64,000 nucleotides of DNA from Sphingomonas panacis (GCF_001717955.1 NZ_CP014168.1:1488001-1552000); one strand, 5' to 3'; counted from the first letter of the stretch, positions 10,170 through 19,321 are shown. The notes: generated by a model not told the origin, from the sequence alone. Made by a program: numbers and translations.

Positions 10170-10349
10170 ATGGCCGTCCCCAAGAGAAAAACTACGCCGT
10201 CCAAGCGCGGCATGCGCCGGGCTCACGATGCACTGAGCATCGATTCGTTTCAGGAATGCCCGAACTGCGGCGAACTGAAGCGCCCGCATAACCTCTGCAA
10301 TTCGTGCGGCCATTACAACGGCCGCGAGATCGTCTCGGTCGAAGGCTGA
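10170..10349 (+). CDS. rpmF: 50S ribosomal protein L32
   Basis: 59 aa, too short for many gene callers. The N-terminus [20 protein letters not shown] is unmistakable L32. Four zinc-ribbon cysteines are present ([18 protein letters not shown]). ATG 10170 is the only sensible start. It is followed 23 bp later by plsX, the usual rpmF-plsX-fabH order linking ribosome and phospholipid synthesis. Confidence 0.97.
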   Translation: MAVPKRKTTPSKRGMRRAHDALSIDSFQECPNCGELKRPHNLCNSCGHYNGREIVSVEG

Positions 10350-10372
10350 TCTCTGCGGAACGGGGGGCGAAA

Positions 10373-11416
10373 GTGACGAACGGCTCCCGGATCGCCGTTG
10401 ACGCGATGGGTGGCGACGAAGGGCTGGCAGTGATGCTGGCCGGGGTCGCACGCGCGCGTCGTCAGTTCGAGGGGCGGGGATCGGACCTGCGCTTCATCCT
10501 CGTCGGGGATGAGGCGGCGATCACCGAAGGGCTGAAGAGCCATCCCAACCTGACCGCGCATTCGGAGATCGTCCACGCCCCCGGCGTGGTGGGGTCGTCC
10601 GACAAGCCGAGTCAGGCGATTCGTCGCGCCAAGACGACATCGATGGGTGTCGCCATCGACATGGTCAAACAGGGCCGCGCCGCCGCCGCGGTGTCGTCGG
10701 GCAATACCGGCGCGCTGATGGCGATGGCCAAGCTCAGCCTGCGCACCATGCCCGGCATCGATCGCCCCGCGCTCGCCGCGATGCTGCCCTCGCTCGGCGA
10801 GAACGATGTCGTCGTGCTCGATCTCGGCGCGAACACCGAATGCACCGCGCGCAACCTCGTCCAGTTCGCGGTGATGGGCGCCGCTTATGCGCGCACCACG
10901 CTCGAACTCCAGAGCCCGCGAGTCGCGCTGCTCAACATCGGCAGCGAGGACCAGAAGGGCACCGATGAGATTCGCGACGCCGCGCAGACGCTGCGCCTCG
11001 CGACTCATCTGCCGATGACCTTCACTGGCTTCATCGAAGGCGATCGGCTGTCGCGCGGCGAAGTCGATGTCATCGTGTGCGACGGCTTCTCCGGCAACAT
11101 CGCGCTGAAAACCGCCGAGGGCACCGCGCGCTTCGTCGCCGATCTGCTGCGCCGTGCATTCAAGAGTTCGATGCGCTCGAAGATCGGCTTCCTGATCTCC
11201 AAGCCCGCGACCGATCTGCTGCGCCATCACCTCGATCCCAACAACCACAATGGCGCGGTGTTCCTCGGATTGAACGGGCTGGTGCTCAAGAGCCACGGCG
11301 GCGCCAACGAGATCGGCGTCGCCACCGCGATCAGCGTCGCCGCCAAGATGGTGCGCGACGATCTGACGCGCCGCATCGCCGAGGATCTCGGCAATTTCGA
11401 AGCAAAAGCGGCCTGA
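10373..11416 (+). CDS. plsX: Phosphate acyltransferase PlsX
   Basis: 347 aa. Makes acyl-phosphate from acyl-ACP for the PlsY step of phospholipid synthesis at the inner membrane. The start is GTG 10373, which gives the conserved [12 protein letters not shown]-terminus and has a GGGGGGCGA ribosome site. Other motifs are [12 protein letters not shown] and [14 protein letters not shown]. fabH follows 35 bp later in the same operon. Confidence 0.96.
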   Translation: MTNGSRIAVDAMGGDEGLAVMLAGVARARRQFEGRGSDLRFILVGDEAAITEGLKSHPNLTAHSEIVHAPGVVGSSDKPSQAIRRAKTTSMGVAIDMVKQGRAAAAVSSGNTGALMAMAKLSLRTMPGIDRPALAAMLPSLGENDVVVLDLGANTECTARNLVQFAVMGAAYARTTLELQSPRVALLNIGSEDQKGTDEIRDAAQTLRLATHLPMTFTGFIEGDRLSRGEVDVIVCDGFSGNIALKTAEGTARFVADLLRRAFKSSMRSKIGFLISKPATDLLRHHLDPNNHNGAVFLGLNGLVLKSHGGANEIGVATAISVAAKMVRDDLTRRIAEDLGNFEAKAA

Positions 11417-11451
11417 CCGAGCCGCACCCTGGGCCGCTTGAAGGAAACAGC

Positions 11452-12411
11452 ATGATTCGCGCCGTCATCACCGGGACCGGCTCCGCGCTGCCGGCGCGCC
11501 GGGTGTCCAACGCGCAGCTTGCCGAAACCGTCGACACCTCGGACGAATGGATCGTCGAGCGCACCGGCATCCGCTTCCGCTACATCGCCGGCCCGGACGA
11601 GACCACCGCGACGCTCGCCGCCGACGCCGCCCGCGCTGCGCTCGCCGCCGCCGATGTCGCCGCACAGGACATCGACCTGATCGTCCTCGCCACCGCGACT
11701 CCCGATCAGACCTTCCCGTCGAGCGCCACCAAGGTGCAGGCGATGCTCGGCATAAACGATTGCGTCGCGTTCGACGTGGCGGCGGTCTGTTCGGGCTTCC
11801 TGTATGCGCTGCAGGTCGCCGACAGCATGATCCGCGCCGGCTCGGCCCGGCGCGCGCTGGTGATCGGCTCCGAGACGTTCAGCCGAATCCTCGACTGGGA
11901 GGACCGCGCGACCTGCGTCCTGTTCGGCGACGGCGCCGGCGCGATCGTGCTCGAAGCGCAGGAAAGTGACGCGCGCGGCGTGCTGGCGGTGCGGCTCCAC
12001 GCCGATGGCCGCCACAATGGCATGCTCTACGTCGATGGCGGTCCCTCCACCACCGGCACCGTCGGCAAGCTGCGTATGAAGGGCCGCGAGGTGTTCCGCC
12101 ACGCCGTCGTCAATCTCGCCTCGGTCCTCACCGAGACGATGGCGGTCGTCGGGCTTGATGCGAGCGCGATCGACTGGCTGGTGCCGCACCAGGCCAATGC
12201 CCGCATCCTCGATGCCACCGCGAAGAAGCTCGGACTCTCGCCCGACAAGGTGATCGTCACGGTCGATCAACACGCCAACACCTCCGCCGCCTCGGTGCCG
12301 CTCGCGCTCGATACGGCGGTGCGCGACGGGCGGATCAGGCGCGGCGACCTGATCGTGCTCGAAGCGATGGGCGGCGGCTTCACCTGGGGCGCCGCAGTGG
12401 TGCGCTTTTAG
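11452..12411 (+). CDS. fabH: Beta-ketoacyl-ACP synthase III
   Basis: 319 aa. Condenses acetyl-CoA with malonyl-ACP to start fatty-acid synthesis. Catalytic triad: Cys113 (AAVCSGF), His246 ([11 protein letters not shown]) and Asn276 ([11 protein letters not shown]). Start ATG 11452 has AAGGAAA seven bases upstream. It is the third gene of the rpmF operon; ihfA starts about 150 bp later and may have its own promoter. Confidence 0.97.
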   Translation: MIRAVITGTGSALPARRVSNAQLAETVDTSDEWIVERTGIRFRYIAGPDETTATLAADAARAALAAADVAAQDIDLIVLATATPDQTFPSSATKVQAMLGINDCVAFDVAAVCSGFLYALQVADSMIRAGSARRALVIGSETFSRILDWEDRATCVLFGDGAGAIVLEAQESDARGVLAVRLHADGRHNGMLYVDGGPSTTGTVGKLRMKGREVFRHAVVNLASVLTETMAVVGLDASAIDWLVPHQANARILDATAKKLGLSPDKVIVTVDQHANTSAASVPLALDTAVRDGRIRRGDLIVLEAMGGGFTWGAAVVRF

Positions 12412-12563
12412 GGTGATCGCACGGGGCCGATCGGTTGTTGACCACGTTGTCAGTACCATTTTGCCCCAAAAGATCGTTACGGCAGAATAGCTAAGCCTCT
12501 TTCGGCGGTTTCCGCGTCGTGTTACGCAGGCCTGACCTTTGGGGAAAGGGGGAGGGAAACGCT

Positions 12564-12860
12564 ATGACTGCCGGAACACTGACTCGTGCTGATCTGTCGG
12601 AAGCGCTGCACCACCAAGTCGGGCTGTCGCGCGCCGATTCGGGCAAGCTCGTCGAACAGATTCTCGAACATATGTGCGAGGCGCTGTCCAATGGCGAGAA
12701 CGTCAAGATCTCGGGCTTCGGCACCTTCGTGCTGCGCGACAAGGGCGAGCGCGTCGGGCGCAACCCCAAGACCGGGGTGGAAGTGCCGATCGCGCCGCGC
12801 CGCGTCCTCACCTTCCGCGCCAGCCAGATGATGCGCGATCGTATCGTGGAAGCCGGATGA
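12564..12860 (+). CDS. ihfA: Integration host factor subunit alpha
   Basis: 98 aa DNA-bending protein that pairs with IHF-beta (not in the window). The HU/IHF signature is clear: [20 protein letters not shown] then [20 protein letters not shown]. Start ATG 12564 has a GGGGGAGGG ribosome site. Its stop codon overlaps the start of the MerR gene, so the two are translationally coupled. Confidence 0.96.
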   Translation: MTAGTLTRADLSEALHHQVGLSRADSGKLVEQILEHMCEALSNGENVKISGFGTFVLRDKGERVGRNPKTGVEVPIAPRRVLTFRASQMMRDRIVEAG

Positions 12861-13273
12861 TGGTGCCTCCCGATCCGTCGGAGACGGTGGCGGGTGACAT
12901 CACGGCAGACGAACCAGCTTCCGGCGCAGGCCCCGCCGGCGGGAAGGCGGCGGGTGCGTTCCGCACGATCGGCGAACTCTCGCGCGAGACCGGCCTGCCG
13001 CAGCACATCCTGCGCTATTGGGAGACTCGCTTTCCCCAGCTCCGCCCGCTGCAACGCGCCGGCAATCGCCGCTATTATCGCCCCGAAGACGTCGCGCTGG
13101 TGCAGCGGATCAACGACCTGCTCAACCAGCAAGGCTATACGATCCGCGGCGTCCAGACCCTCCTCGCCGACGAACGCAAACGCGCCCCCGCCAGCGCCGC
13201 GACGATGGAGGCGGTGCGCGCACTCCGCGACTCGCTCGCCGATGCGCTCGCCGAGGACGCCGCCGTCGGCTGA
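12857..13273 (+). CDS. MerR family transcriptional regulator
   Basis: 138 aa. After a 33-residue disordered N-terminus comes a MerR helix-turn-helix ([37 protein letters not shown]) and a short dimerisation helix. No C-terminal ligand domain or metal-binding cysteines are seen. The ATG overlaps the ihfA TGA; a second ATG at 12860 is equally possible. ihfA-merR is a conserved alphaproteobacterial pair. Confidence 0.9.
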   Translation: MMVPPDPSETVAGDITADEPASGAGPAGGKAAGAFRTIGELSRETGLPQHILRYWETRFPQLRPLQRAGNRRYYRPEDVALVQRINDLLNQQGYTIRGVQTLLADERKRAPASAATMEAVRALRDSLADALAEDAAVG

Positions 13274-13290
13274 GGCGCGCGTCTCCCAAC

Positions 13291-13373
13291 CCCGTTCGCA
13301 CCGAGCCCGTCGAAGTGCGCGCCCCAACCACCACCGCGCGAGGCACGTGCTTCGACAGGCTCAGCACGACCGG
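13291..13373. repeat. REP-like palindromic repeat, type A
   Basis: CCCGTTCGCACCGAGCCCGT is mirrored by GACAGGCTCAGCACGACCGG, just after the merR stop. Confidence 0.8.
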
Positions 13374-13437
13374 GTGAGGGGATTGCGTGCGGGAGAGGGG
13401 ATCAGCGCCGACCAGCAAGACGGTTCACCACACCAAC

Positions 13438-13470
13438 CCCGTTCGCACTGAGCCTGTCGAAGTGCGTGCC
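13438..13470. repeat. Half copy of REP-like repeat, type A
   Basis: A single arm CCCGTTCGCACTGAGCCTGT plus CGAAGTGCGTGCC without a clear partner, between merR and prfC. Confidence 0.65.
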
Positions 13471-13504
13471 CCAACACCACCGCGCGGGGGAGACGCAGCC
13501 GGTC

Positions 13505-15091
13505 CTACCGCTCGCGCGTCGCCGCGAATTTCACCTTGGCATAGCGATCGGCGATATAGCCGACCTCCCATGCCGATTTGGCGAGGAACACCGGGTTGCC
13601 GTCACGGTCCTTGGCCATCGCGCTGCGGTTGAGATCGGTGAACGCCTTCAAGTCCGCCGGATCGTCCGCCGAGACCCAGCGCGCGGTCTCGAACGGTGCC
13701 ATCTCCAGCCCCGCCGCGACCTTGTACTCGGCATCGAGCCGCGACAGCAGCACTTCCAACTGGAGCTGCCCGACCACGCCGATGATCCAGTTCGAGCCGA
13801 TCTCGGGATAGAACACCTGAGTCACGCCCTCCTCGGCCATGTCGTCGAGCGCCTTGCGCAACTGCTTGGTCTTGGTCGGGTCTTTGAGCGCGACGCGGCG
13901 CAGGATTTCGGGCGCGAAATTGGGCAGCCCGGTGAAGCGCACGTCGGCGCGCTCGCTCAGCGTATCGCCCACCCGAAGCGTGCCGTGGTTGGGGATGCCG
14001 ATGATGTCGCCCGGATACGCCTCGTCGGCCAGTTCGCGCTGCTGCGCGAAGAACAGGATCGGCGAATGGATCGCGATCGGCTTGCCATGGCCCGTCGGCG
14101 TCAGCTTCATGCCGCGTTTGAACGTCCCCGAACACAGCCGCATGAAGGCGATCCGGTCGCGGTGGTTGGGGTCCATATTGGCCTGCACCTTGAACACGAA
14201 CCCGGTCACCTCGTCGCGGGTCGGCTCGACCGCGGCCGGCTCGGCCGGCTGCGCGCGCGGCGGCGGCGCGAACGCCGCGAGCGCCTCGATCAGCGAATCG
14301 ACCCCGAACTCCTTCAGCGCCGAGCCGAAATAGACCGGCGTCATGTCGCCGCGCCGATACGCCTCGGCGTCGAATTCGGGATAGCCGACCTGCGCCAGTT
14401 CGACCTCTTCGCGCACCTTGGCGAGATTGCGTGCCGAGATGATCGCGTCGAGTTGCGGATCATCGACGCCGGTGGTCTGGATCACTTTGCCCTGGAACTC
14501 GCGGCTCGGCCCCTCGGGCAGCAGCAGCCGGTTGGTGGCAAGATCGAAAATCCCCTCGAAATCGCTGCCGGTCCCCATCGGCCACGTCATTGGCGTCACG
14601 TCGAGCTGGAGCATTTCCGCGACCTCGTCGAGAATCGCGAACACCTCGCGCCCCTCGCGATCGACCTTGTTGACGAAGGTGATGATCGGCACGTTGCGAA
14701 GCCGGCACACCTCGAACAATTTGCGCGTCTGGCTCTCGATGCCCTTGGCGACGTCGATCACCATCACCGCCGAATCGACCGCGGTCAGCGTGCGATAGGT
14801 GTCCTCGCTGAAATCCTCGTGGCCCGGCGTGTCGAGCAGGTTGAAGGTCACGCCCCCGATCCCGTCGAACTGCCGTTCGAACGTCATCACCGACGACGTC
14901 ACCGAGATGCCGCGCTGCTGCTCGATCTTCATCCAGTCCGATCGCGCCCGCCGCGCCGCGCCGCGCGCCTTGACCTCGCCGGCGAGGTGGATCGCGCCGC
15001 CGAACAGCAGCAGTTTCTCGGTGAGCGTGGTCTTGCCGGCGTCAGGGTGTGAAATGATCGCGAAGGTGCGGCGGTCGGAGATGTGATTCAT
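13505..15091 (-). CDS. prfC: Peptide chain release factor 3
   Basis: 528 aa translational GTPase that recycles RF1/RF2 after termination. G1 is ISHPDAGKTTLTEKL, G3 is LLDTPGHEDFSEDT and G4 is NKVDREGRE. The insert with RGAARRARSDWMKIEQQRGI is typical of RF3. The length is normal. Flanked by palindromic repeats on both sides, so probably monocistronic. Confidence 0.96.
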   Translation of the reverse strand: MNHISDRRTFAIISHPDAGKTTLTEKLLLFGGAIHLAGEVKARGAARRARSDWMKIEQQRGISVTSSVMTFERQFDGIGGVTFNLLDTPGHEDFSEDTYRTLTAVDSAVMVIDVAKGIESQTRKLFEVCRLRNVPIITFVNKVDREGREVFAILDEVAEMLQLDVTPMTWPMGTGSDFEGIFDLATNRLLLPEGPSREFQGKVIQTTGVDDPQLDAIISARNLAKVREEVELAQVGYPEFDAEAYRRGDMTPVYFGSALKEFGVDSLIEALAAFAPPPRAQPAEPAAVEPTRDEVTGFVFKVQANMDPNHRDRIAFMRLCSGTFKRGMKLTPTGHGKPIAIHSPILFFAQQRELADEAYPGDIIGIPNHGTLRVGDTLSERADVRFTGLPNFAPEILRRVALKDPTKTKQLRKALDDMAEEGVTQVFYPEIGSNWIIGVVGQLQLEVLLSRLDAEYKVAAGLEMAPFETARWVSADDPADLKAFTDLNRSAMAKDRDGNPVFLAKSAWEVGYIADRYAKVKFAATRER

Positions 15092-15130
15092 CGCGGCGCT
15101 TTAGGCGCTGTGGGCCATGCGAGTCTATCG

Positions 15131-15252
15131 TCGCCCCGGCGGAGCCTGTCCTGAGCGGCTGGCTTGCCAGCCGGCCGAAGGGGCCGGGGCCGCTGTGTTC
15201 GGGGCAGCCGGCCCGCCAAGTTACCCGGCGGCCCCGGCCTCCGCCGGGGCGA
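15131..15252. repeat. Inverted repeat with TCGCCCCGGCGGA arms
   Basis: TCGCCCCGGCGGA (15131-15143) is mirrored by TCCGCCGGGGCGA (15240-15252). Inside lies GTCCTGAGCGGCTGGCTTGC, a motif also found near 16100 and 26330. Confidence 0.7.
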
Positions 15253-15295
15253 CGGGCGGTTTGACGCGCGCCCGAAACACGGTAGCGTACAGCGG

Positions 15296-15973
15296 ATGCA
15301 AAAGCCGCCCCTCGCGATCCCGCGCTCGCTCTTCTTCCTGTCGATCTTCTACGGTGGCATGGTCTGCATCGCGGGCGTGCTCGGCAACAAACAGGTCTCG
15401 CTCGGGCCGATTTCCGCGCTCGGGCCGATGATCGGGCTCGGCCCGCTCGCGATCGAGGCGGGGATCGCCGCGTTCCTGCTGCTCGTCATCACCTCCAGCG
15501 CGGTTGCCGAACTCCACGGCGGCGCCACCGCCAACCGGCTGGTGCGCTTCGGCTTCGTGCCGCTCGTCACCTCGGTGCTGCTGTCGCTGCTGGTGCTGGC
15601 GCTGCCCGCCTCGCCCGATATGACGCCCGACCGGCAGGCGGCGTTCGCGATGATGATGGGCGGCACCCCGCGCATCTGGCTCGGCGGGATCGTCTCCTAC
15701 GGCATCTCGCAGACGCTCAACGTGACGGTGTTCTCGATGCTGAAAGGCCGCGAGGGCGGCAAATTGCTGTGGCTGCGCGCCGGCGTGGCCAGCATCCTCA
15801 GCCAGATCGTCGATACGCTTCTGTTCGTGACGATCGCCTTCCTCGGCGTCTTCCCGATCGGCGAGCTGCTGCTCGGGCAGATGATCGTCAAGGTCTTGCT
15901 CTCGGCGGTGCTGGTGCCGCCGCTGATCTACCTCTTCGTCGCGTTCGGGCGGCGGCTGGACCGGGCGGCGTAA
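15296..15973 (+). CDS. VUT family (YhhQ-like) queuosine precursor transporter
   Basis: 225 aa with about six membrane helices. VUT/YhhQ features are NKQVSLGPI near the N-terminus, SYGISQTLNVTVFSML and VASILSQIVDTLLFV. The family imports queuine precursors such as preQ0/preQ1 for tRNA modification. Start ATG 15296 gives a short polar lead before the first helix. No queuosine biosynthesis gene is adjacent, consistent with a salvage role but not proof of it. Confidence 0.85.
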   Translation: MQKPPLAIPRSLFFLSIFYGGMVCIAGVLGNKQVSLGPISALGPMIGLGPLAIEAGIAAFLLLVITSSAVAELHGGATANRLVRFGFVPLVTSVLLSLLVLALPASPDMTPDRQAAFAMMMGGTPRIWLGGIVSYGISQTLNVTVFSMLKGREGGKLLWLRAGVASILSQIVDTLLFVTIAFLGVFPIGELLLGQMIVKVLLSAVLVPPLIYLFVAFGRRLDRAA

Positions 15974-16024
15974 CGCGCGCTCCGTTCGGGGGGCAGGGGG
16001 TGGCGCGCAACCTTCCCCCCCCAA

Positions 16025-16149
16025 CCGTTCGCCCCGAGCGAAGTCGAGGGGCAGACCCCAACGCAGGTGTCTCGACTTCTGCCTGAAGGGCCGAAGTTCA
16101 TCCTGAGCGGCTGGCCTGCCAGCCAGCCGAAGGGCTCGACACGAACGGT
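16025..16149. repeat. Composite palindromic repeat
   Basis: CCGTTCGCCCCGAGCGAAGT plus CGAGGGGC, then a CCTGAGCGGCTGGCCTGCCA hairpin motif, ending in CTCGACACGAACGG. At least two repeat types appear nested here, directly before the repeat carrying the IS110 element. Confidence 0.6.
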
Positions 16150-16178
16150 TTGGGAGAGGGCGCGTACCCACCCAAAAC

Positions 16179-16193
16179 CCGTTCGTGCTGAGC
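16179..16193. repeat. Left part of the type A repeat split by the IS110 element
   Basis: CCGTTCGTGCTGAGC, which continues at 17351 after the inserted element. Removing the insertion and one GC restores GCTGAGCGCAGTCGAAG, identical to the intact copy at 2578. Confidence 0.85.
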
Positions 16194-16201
16194 AACTGTG
16201 T

Positions 16202-17155
16202 TCATGCATGCCGGTATGTTTGCTGTGATTTGAGCATGGCATTGAGTGTGATGATGAGTTTTCGCATGGTTGCGACGAGGGCGACCTTGGCGGGTTTGCC
16301 GTTGTCGCGGAGGCGCTGGCAGGTTTGTGCGAGGGGGCCTTTTTTGGAGCGTGCGATAGCGAGAGCGGCGAGGTAGAGGCACCTGCGTACAGCGGGTCTT
16401 CCGCCGGCGCACCGTCCGGGTTTTCGGGTGGCGCCGCTTTGCCGGTCGAAGGGGGCGACGCCGACGAGGGCTGCGGCTTGTCGGCTGGAGAGCGCGCCGA
16501 GCTCTGGCATGTGCGCGAGCAGGCATGCCGCCACGATCGGGCCGATACCGGGTGCGGAGCGCATCAGGCGTTCGCGTGTCGCCAGATCGGGGCTTGCGGC
16601 GATGAGGGCGGCGATGGCCTTTTCGATCCGCAGGGCGAGCGCTTTGAGTTTGCCGACCTGGGCTTTGACGAGGCGGCGCATGGCAGGATCGTCGAGGGTC
16701 TCGAACTGATTGCCGAGCTGGATGCGCTGGGCGACGGCGAGATCGCGCATGCGGACATGCTCGGCAAGGCGTGCTGCCTGAGGATCGTGCCGATATGGGG
16801 TGAGTTCGGGATGGAGCGCGGCGAGGCAACGCGCGATCACGGCGGCATCCAGCGGGTCGGTTTTCGCTAACTGCCGCTCGGCGCGGGCGAAGTTGCGCAC
16901 CCGGGCGGGATCGAGCAGATACGCGGTCAGCCCGAGGCGGTCGAGCAGCGCGGCAAGCTTGCGCTCGTAGCCACCCGTCGCCTCGAAGCCGATGAGGAGA
17001 TGATATCGGGCGGCAAACGCCTTGAGGCGGTGTTCGAGCGCCTTCAACCCCGCCTTGTCGTTCGCAAAACGCCATTCCTCACCGAGAGGATGAAGACGGA
17101 CAACCAATTCGTTTTTGGCAACATCGATGCCGACAAACAGGTCGGGCTGTGGCAT
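16202..17155 (-). CDS. IS110 family transposase (bridge-RNA-type recombinase)
   Basis: 317 aa. The N-terminal RuvC-like DEDD domain has Asp11 (GIDVAK), Glu58 (GFEATGGYE), and Asp100 with Asp103 (KTDPLDA). The C-terminal transposase_20 domain follows (RSAPGIGPIVAACLLAHMPE) with Ser240 in the DRQSG motif, the expected nucleophile. Spacing of these residues is close to that of IS621. Start ATG 17155 has GGGAGA seven bases upstream; a TTG at 17170 is less likely. Full length with no frameshift, so the element may be active. Confidence 0.95.
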   Translation of the reverse strand: MPQPDLFVGIDVAKNELVVRLHPLGEEWRFANDKAGLKALEHRLKAFAARYHLLIGFEATGGYERKLAALLDRLGLTAYLLDPARVRNFARAERQLAKTDPLDAAVIARCLAALHPELTPYRHDPQAARLAEHVRMRDLAVAQRIQLGNQFETLDDPAMRRLVKAQVGKLKALALRIEKAIAALIAASPDLATRERLMRSAPGIGPIVAACLLAHMPELGALSSRQAAALVGVAPFDRQSGATRKPGRCAGGRPAVRRCLYLAALAIARSKKGPLAQTCQRLRDNGKPAKVALVATMRKLIITLNAMLKSQQTYRHA

Positions 17156-17160
17156 GATCC

Positions 17161-17320
17161 GGTCTCCCAAGCTTGTGATGCGGGGTCCGTAATGGCCCCA
17201 AGCAACTGTTCGGGGTTTGGGAAGACGGATGCGGCCCTGCTCAGCAACGATCTTGCAAGATCGCCAAGTCGAACGGCCTCACATCCGCCGCCGGGACGGG
17301 GTGGCCACCCCGTCCCGGCA
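17161..17320 (-). ncRNA. Candidate bridge RNA of the IS110 element
   Basis: Read on the minus strand, the leader folds into three parts. (1) A perfect 30-nt palindrome at 17290-17319 gives a 5' hairpin. (2) A stem pairs CGGATG with CATCCG and GGCC with GGCC. It encloses two 11-nt loop strands separated by a hairpin (17248-17263). The strands contain TTCGACT (17267-17273), equal to the left flank, and TGCTGAGC (17239-17246), complementary to the right flank. (3) A second stem (CCCAA/TTGGG) encloses ACAGTTGC (17202-17209), equal to the element's right end plus GC, and CACAAGC (17171-17177), complementary to GC plus its left end. This matches the target and donor loops known from IS621. The ends are estimates. 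Confidence 0.82.
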
Positions 17321-17326
17321 ATCGCC

Positions 17327-17350
17327 ATTATGCACATTTCCAACACACAA
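17327..17350 (-). promoter_or_regulatory. Half promoter at IS left end, completed on circularisation
   Basis: The minus strand has a -10-like CATAAT at 17327-17332. In the integrated copy the matching -35 region is GCGCTT, a poor box. If the element's ends join through GC, the -35 becomes TTGCTT with a 16-bp spacer. A junction promoter driving bridge RNA is known for IS621; here it is inferred. Confidence 0.5.
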
Positions 17351-17411
17351 GCGCAGTCGAAGCACGTGCCGCAAACGCCACCGCCTGCGGACAGGCTCAG
17401 CACGAACGGGA
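17351..17411. repeat. Right part of the type A repeat split by the IS110 element
   Basis: GCGCAGTCGAAGCACGTGCC, variable middle, then GGACAGGCTCAGCACGAACG. Together with 16179-16193 it forms one full palindromic repeat. Confidence 0.85.
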
Positions 17412-17425
17412 GCAGGGGGAGCGCC

Positions 17426-19321
17426 CTACTTCAAATATTTGTCAAACCACGCCACCGTCCGCGCGCGCAGATCCTTCATATGCGTCGGCAACCGCACGCC
17501 ATGCCCCTCGTCCGGGTAGATCACCAGGCTGGTCGGCACGCCCAGATCCTTGAGCGCGTGCCAATATTCGGTCGATTGCGTCGGCGGCACCTCGATGTCG
17601 CGCTCGCCCGCCCAGATGAAGGTGGGGGTCTTGGCGGCCTTGATGAAGTAGATCGCCGAGGCCGCCTCATATGCCTTGTAATCGTCGTACAGGGTCTTGC
17701 CGAAGAACGGCAGCATCCACTGGTCGATGCCGTTGGTGCCGTAATAGCTCACCCAGTTCGACAGCCCCGCGCCCGCGACGATCGCCTTGAAGCGGTTGGT
17801 CTGGGTGTTCGCCCACATCGACATGAACCCGCCATAGGAGCCGCCGGTCAGCCCGAGCCGCGCGTCGTTGATTGGCGCGGCCTTCTCGGCCGCGTCGATC
17901 CCGGTCAGGATGTCACGCAGGTCGCCGCCACCGAAGTCGCGCTTGTTGGCGGCGGTGAACGCCTCGCCCTGGCCATAGCTGCCGCGCGGATTGGGCAGGA
18001 AGATGTAGTAACCGGCGGCGAGCAACGTGCCGCTCGTGCTGTCGGGCGTGAGGTAGGACGGCACGTTCGCCGCCGCCGGGCCGCCGTGGACGATCGTCAC
18101 CATCGGCGCCTTCCTGGCCGGGTCGGCGCCGAGCGGCGCAAGCAGCCAGCCCTGCACGTCGAACCCGTCGTTCTTCCAGGTGATGCTGCGCGCGGCGGCG
18201 AGCGCGGGCGCGGAATCGTTATCGTGCGTGATCGGCACCGGCGCGGCGACCGGCCCGGCATAGATCGCCGGCGCATGCGTGAAATCCTGCACCACCATCG
18301 CGACCCGGCTGCCATCGGCGCTGTAGGCGACATGCCCGTCGCCCGCGCCGAAGCTCGCCGGGCGGTGCCAGCCGAGCGCGGCGCGCGCGCCCACCGACAG
18401 CAGACCGAGGTCGCCGCCGCGGAGCGCGGTGCCCTGCACGCCCGCGCGCGTCCACGCGATCGAGGTGGCGGTGAACTTCGCGTTCGCGGTCAGGTTGCGC
18501 GGGGTGCCCCCGGCAAGCGGTACGCTCCACACGTCGCCGCCGACCGAGCCGAAGTCGCTCATCAATCCGCCGATATAGGCGACCTCACGGCCATCGGGCG
18601 ACACGCGCGGGACATTGATCTGAGTCGTCGGCTTGGCGATGGTGCGGACCGCGCCGGTGGTCGCATCGATCCGGTCGAGCGTCGCCACCCACCAATTGTT
18701 GTCGCCATTGCCGAGCGCGCTGGTCACCACGAAACCGGTGCCGTCGGGCGTCCAGTCATATTCGTAGACGTAGCGGCCGGCCGGCGAGAGCGGCTTCACC
18801 GCCGCCGCCGCGACCGGCGCGCCGCTCAGGTCGAACACCGCGATGCGCTGCTCGTCGCTGGTCTCGCCGATCTCGCCGACCTGCCGCACCCCGGCCTGGT
18901 TCGCGCCGATCTCCTTGGCCGCGCCGATCGTGACGAGCAGCGCGATGCGCGTGCCATCGGGCGAGAAGCGCGGCGTCTCGGCGACGCCCGCGATCGTCGC
19001 GACGGTGCGGGTCGCCTTGCCGTCCTCGACGCCCAACGTGACGATCCCCGCCTTCTTGTCGCGCGCCAGCCACGCCAATCGGCCGTCGGGCGCGAACGTC
19101 ACGTCCGAATAGGTGCAGGTCGCGCAGGGATCGAGCGTCCGCACCACCTGCCCGTTGGCGGCGCGCACGGTGATGACGCCATGCGGGGCGCCGACCGAGT
19201 CGATACTGGCGATGCGGTCACCACGCGGCGAGAGTGCGAGATCGGCGTAGCTGCGCACCGGCGCGGCCAGCGCGGGGGTGGCGGCGGATGCGAGCAGGGC
19301 GGCGGCGAGGTACAGACGCAT
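17426..19321 (-). CDS. S9 family (prolyl oligopeptidase-type) secreted peptidase
   Basis: 631 aa. ATG 19321 begins a clear signal peptide (MRLYLAAALLASAATPALA). A WD40-like beta-propeller with Pxx-DG-R repeats covers about residues 25-370, followed by an alpha/beta-hydrolase domain. Catalytic Ser lies in GLTGGSYGGFMSMW, Asp in WAGERDIEVPP and His in YPDEGHGVRLP. Likely periplasmic dipeptidyl- or acylaminoacyl-peptidase; exact specificity cannot be read. The longer upstream frame is repeat-derived and excluded. Confidence 0.93.
   Translation of the reverse strand: MRLYLAAALLASAATPALAAPVRSYADLALSPRGDRIASIDSVGAPHGVITVRAANGQVVRTLDPCATCTYSDVTFAPDGRLAWLARDKKAGIVTLGVEDGKATRTVATIAGVAETPRFSPDGTRIALLVTIGAAKEIGANQAGVRQVGEIGETSDEQRIAVFDLSGAPVAAAAVKPLSPAGRYVYEYDWTPDGTGFVVTSALGNGDNNWWVATLDRIDATTGAVRTIAKPTTQINVPRVSPDGREVAYIGGLMSDFGSVGGDVWSVPLAGGTPRNLTANAKFTATSIAWTRAGVQGTALRGGDLGLLSVGARAALGWHRPASFGAGDGHVAYSADGSRVAMVVQDFTHAPAIYAGPVAAPVPITHDNDSAPALAAARSITWKNDGFDVQGWLLAPLGADPARKAPMVTIVHGGPAAANVPSYLTPDSTSGTLLAAGYYIFLPNPRGSYGQGEAFTAANKRDFGGGDLRDILTGIDAAEKAAPINDARLGLTGGSYGGFMSMWANTQTNRFKAIVAGAGLSNWVSYYGTNGIDQWMLPFFGKTLYDDYKAYEAASAIYFIKAAKTPTFIWAGERDIEVPPTQSTEYWHALKDLGVPTSLVIYPDEGHGVRLPTHMKDLRARTVAWFDKYLK

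Larger units (their letters stand above)
16194..17350 (-). mobile_element. Complete IS110-family insertion sequence
   Basis: 1157 bp between the two halves of a type A repeat, with GC on both sides (16192-16193 and 17351-17352). It reads on the minus strand: 195-bp leader, 954-bp transposase, then only 8 bp to the right end. There are no terminal inverted repeats and no longer target duplication, as expected for IS110. The long leader before the gene places it in the IS110 (not IS1111) arrangement. Apparently intact. Confidence 0.9.
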
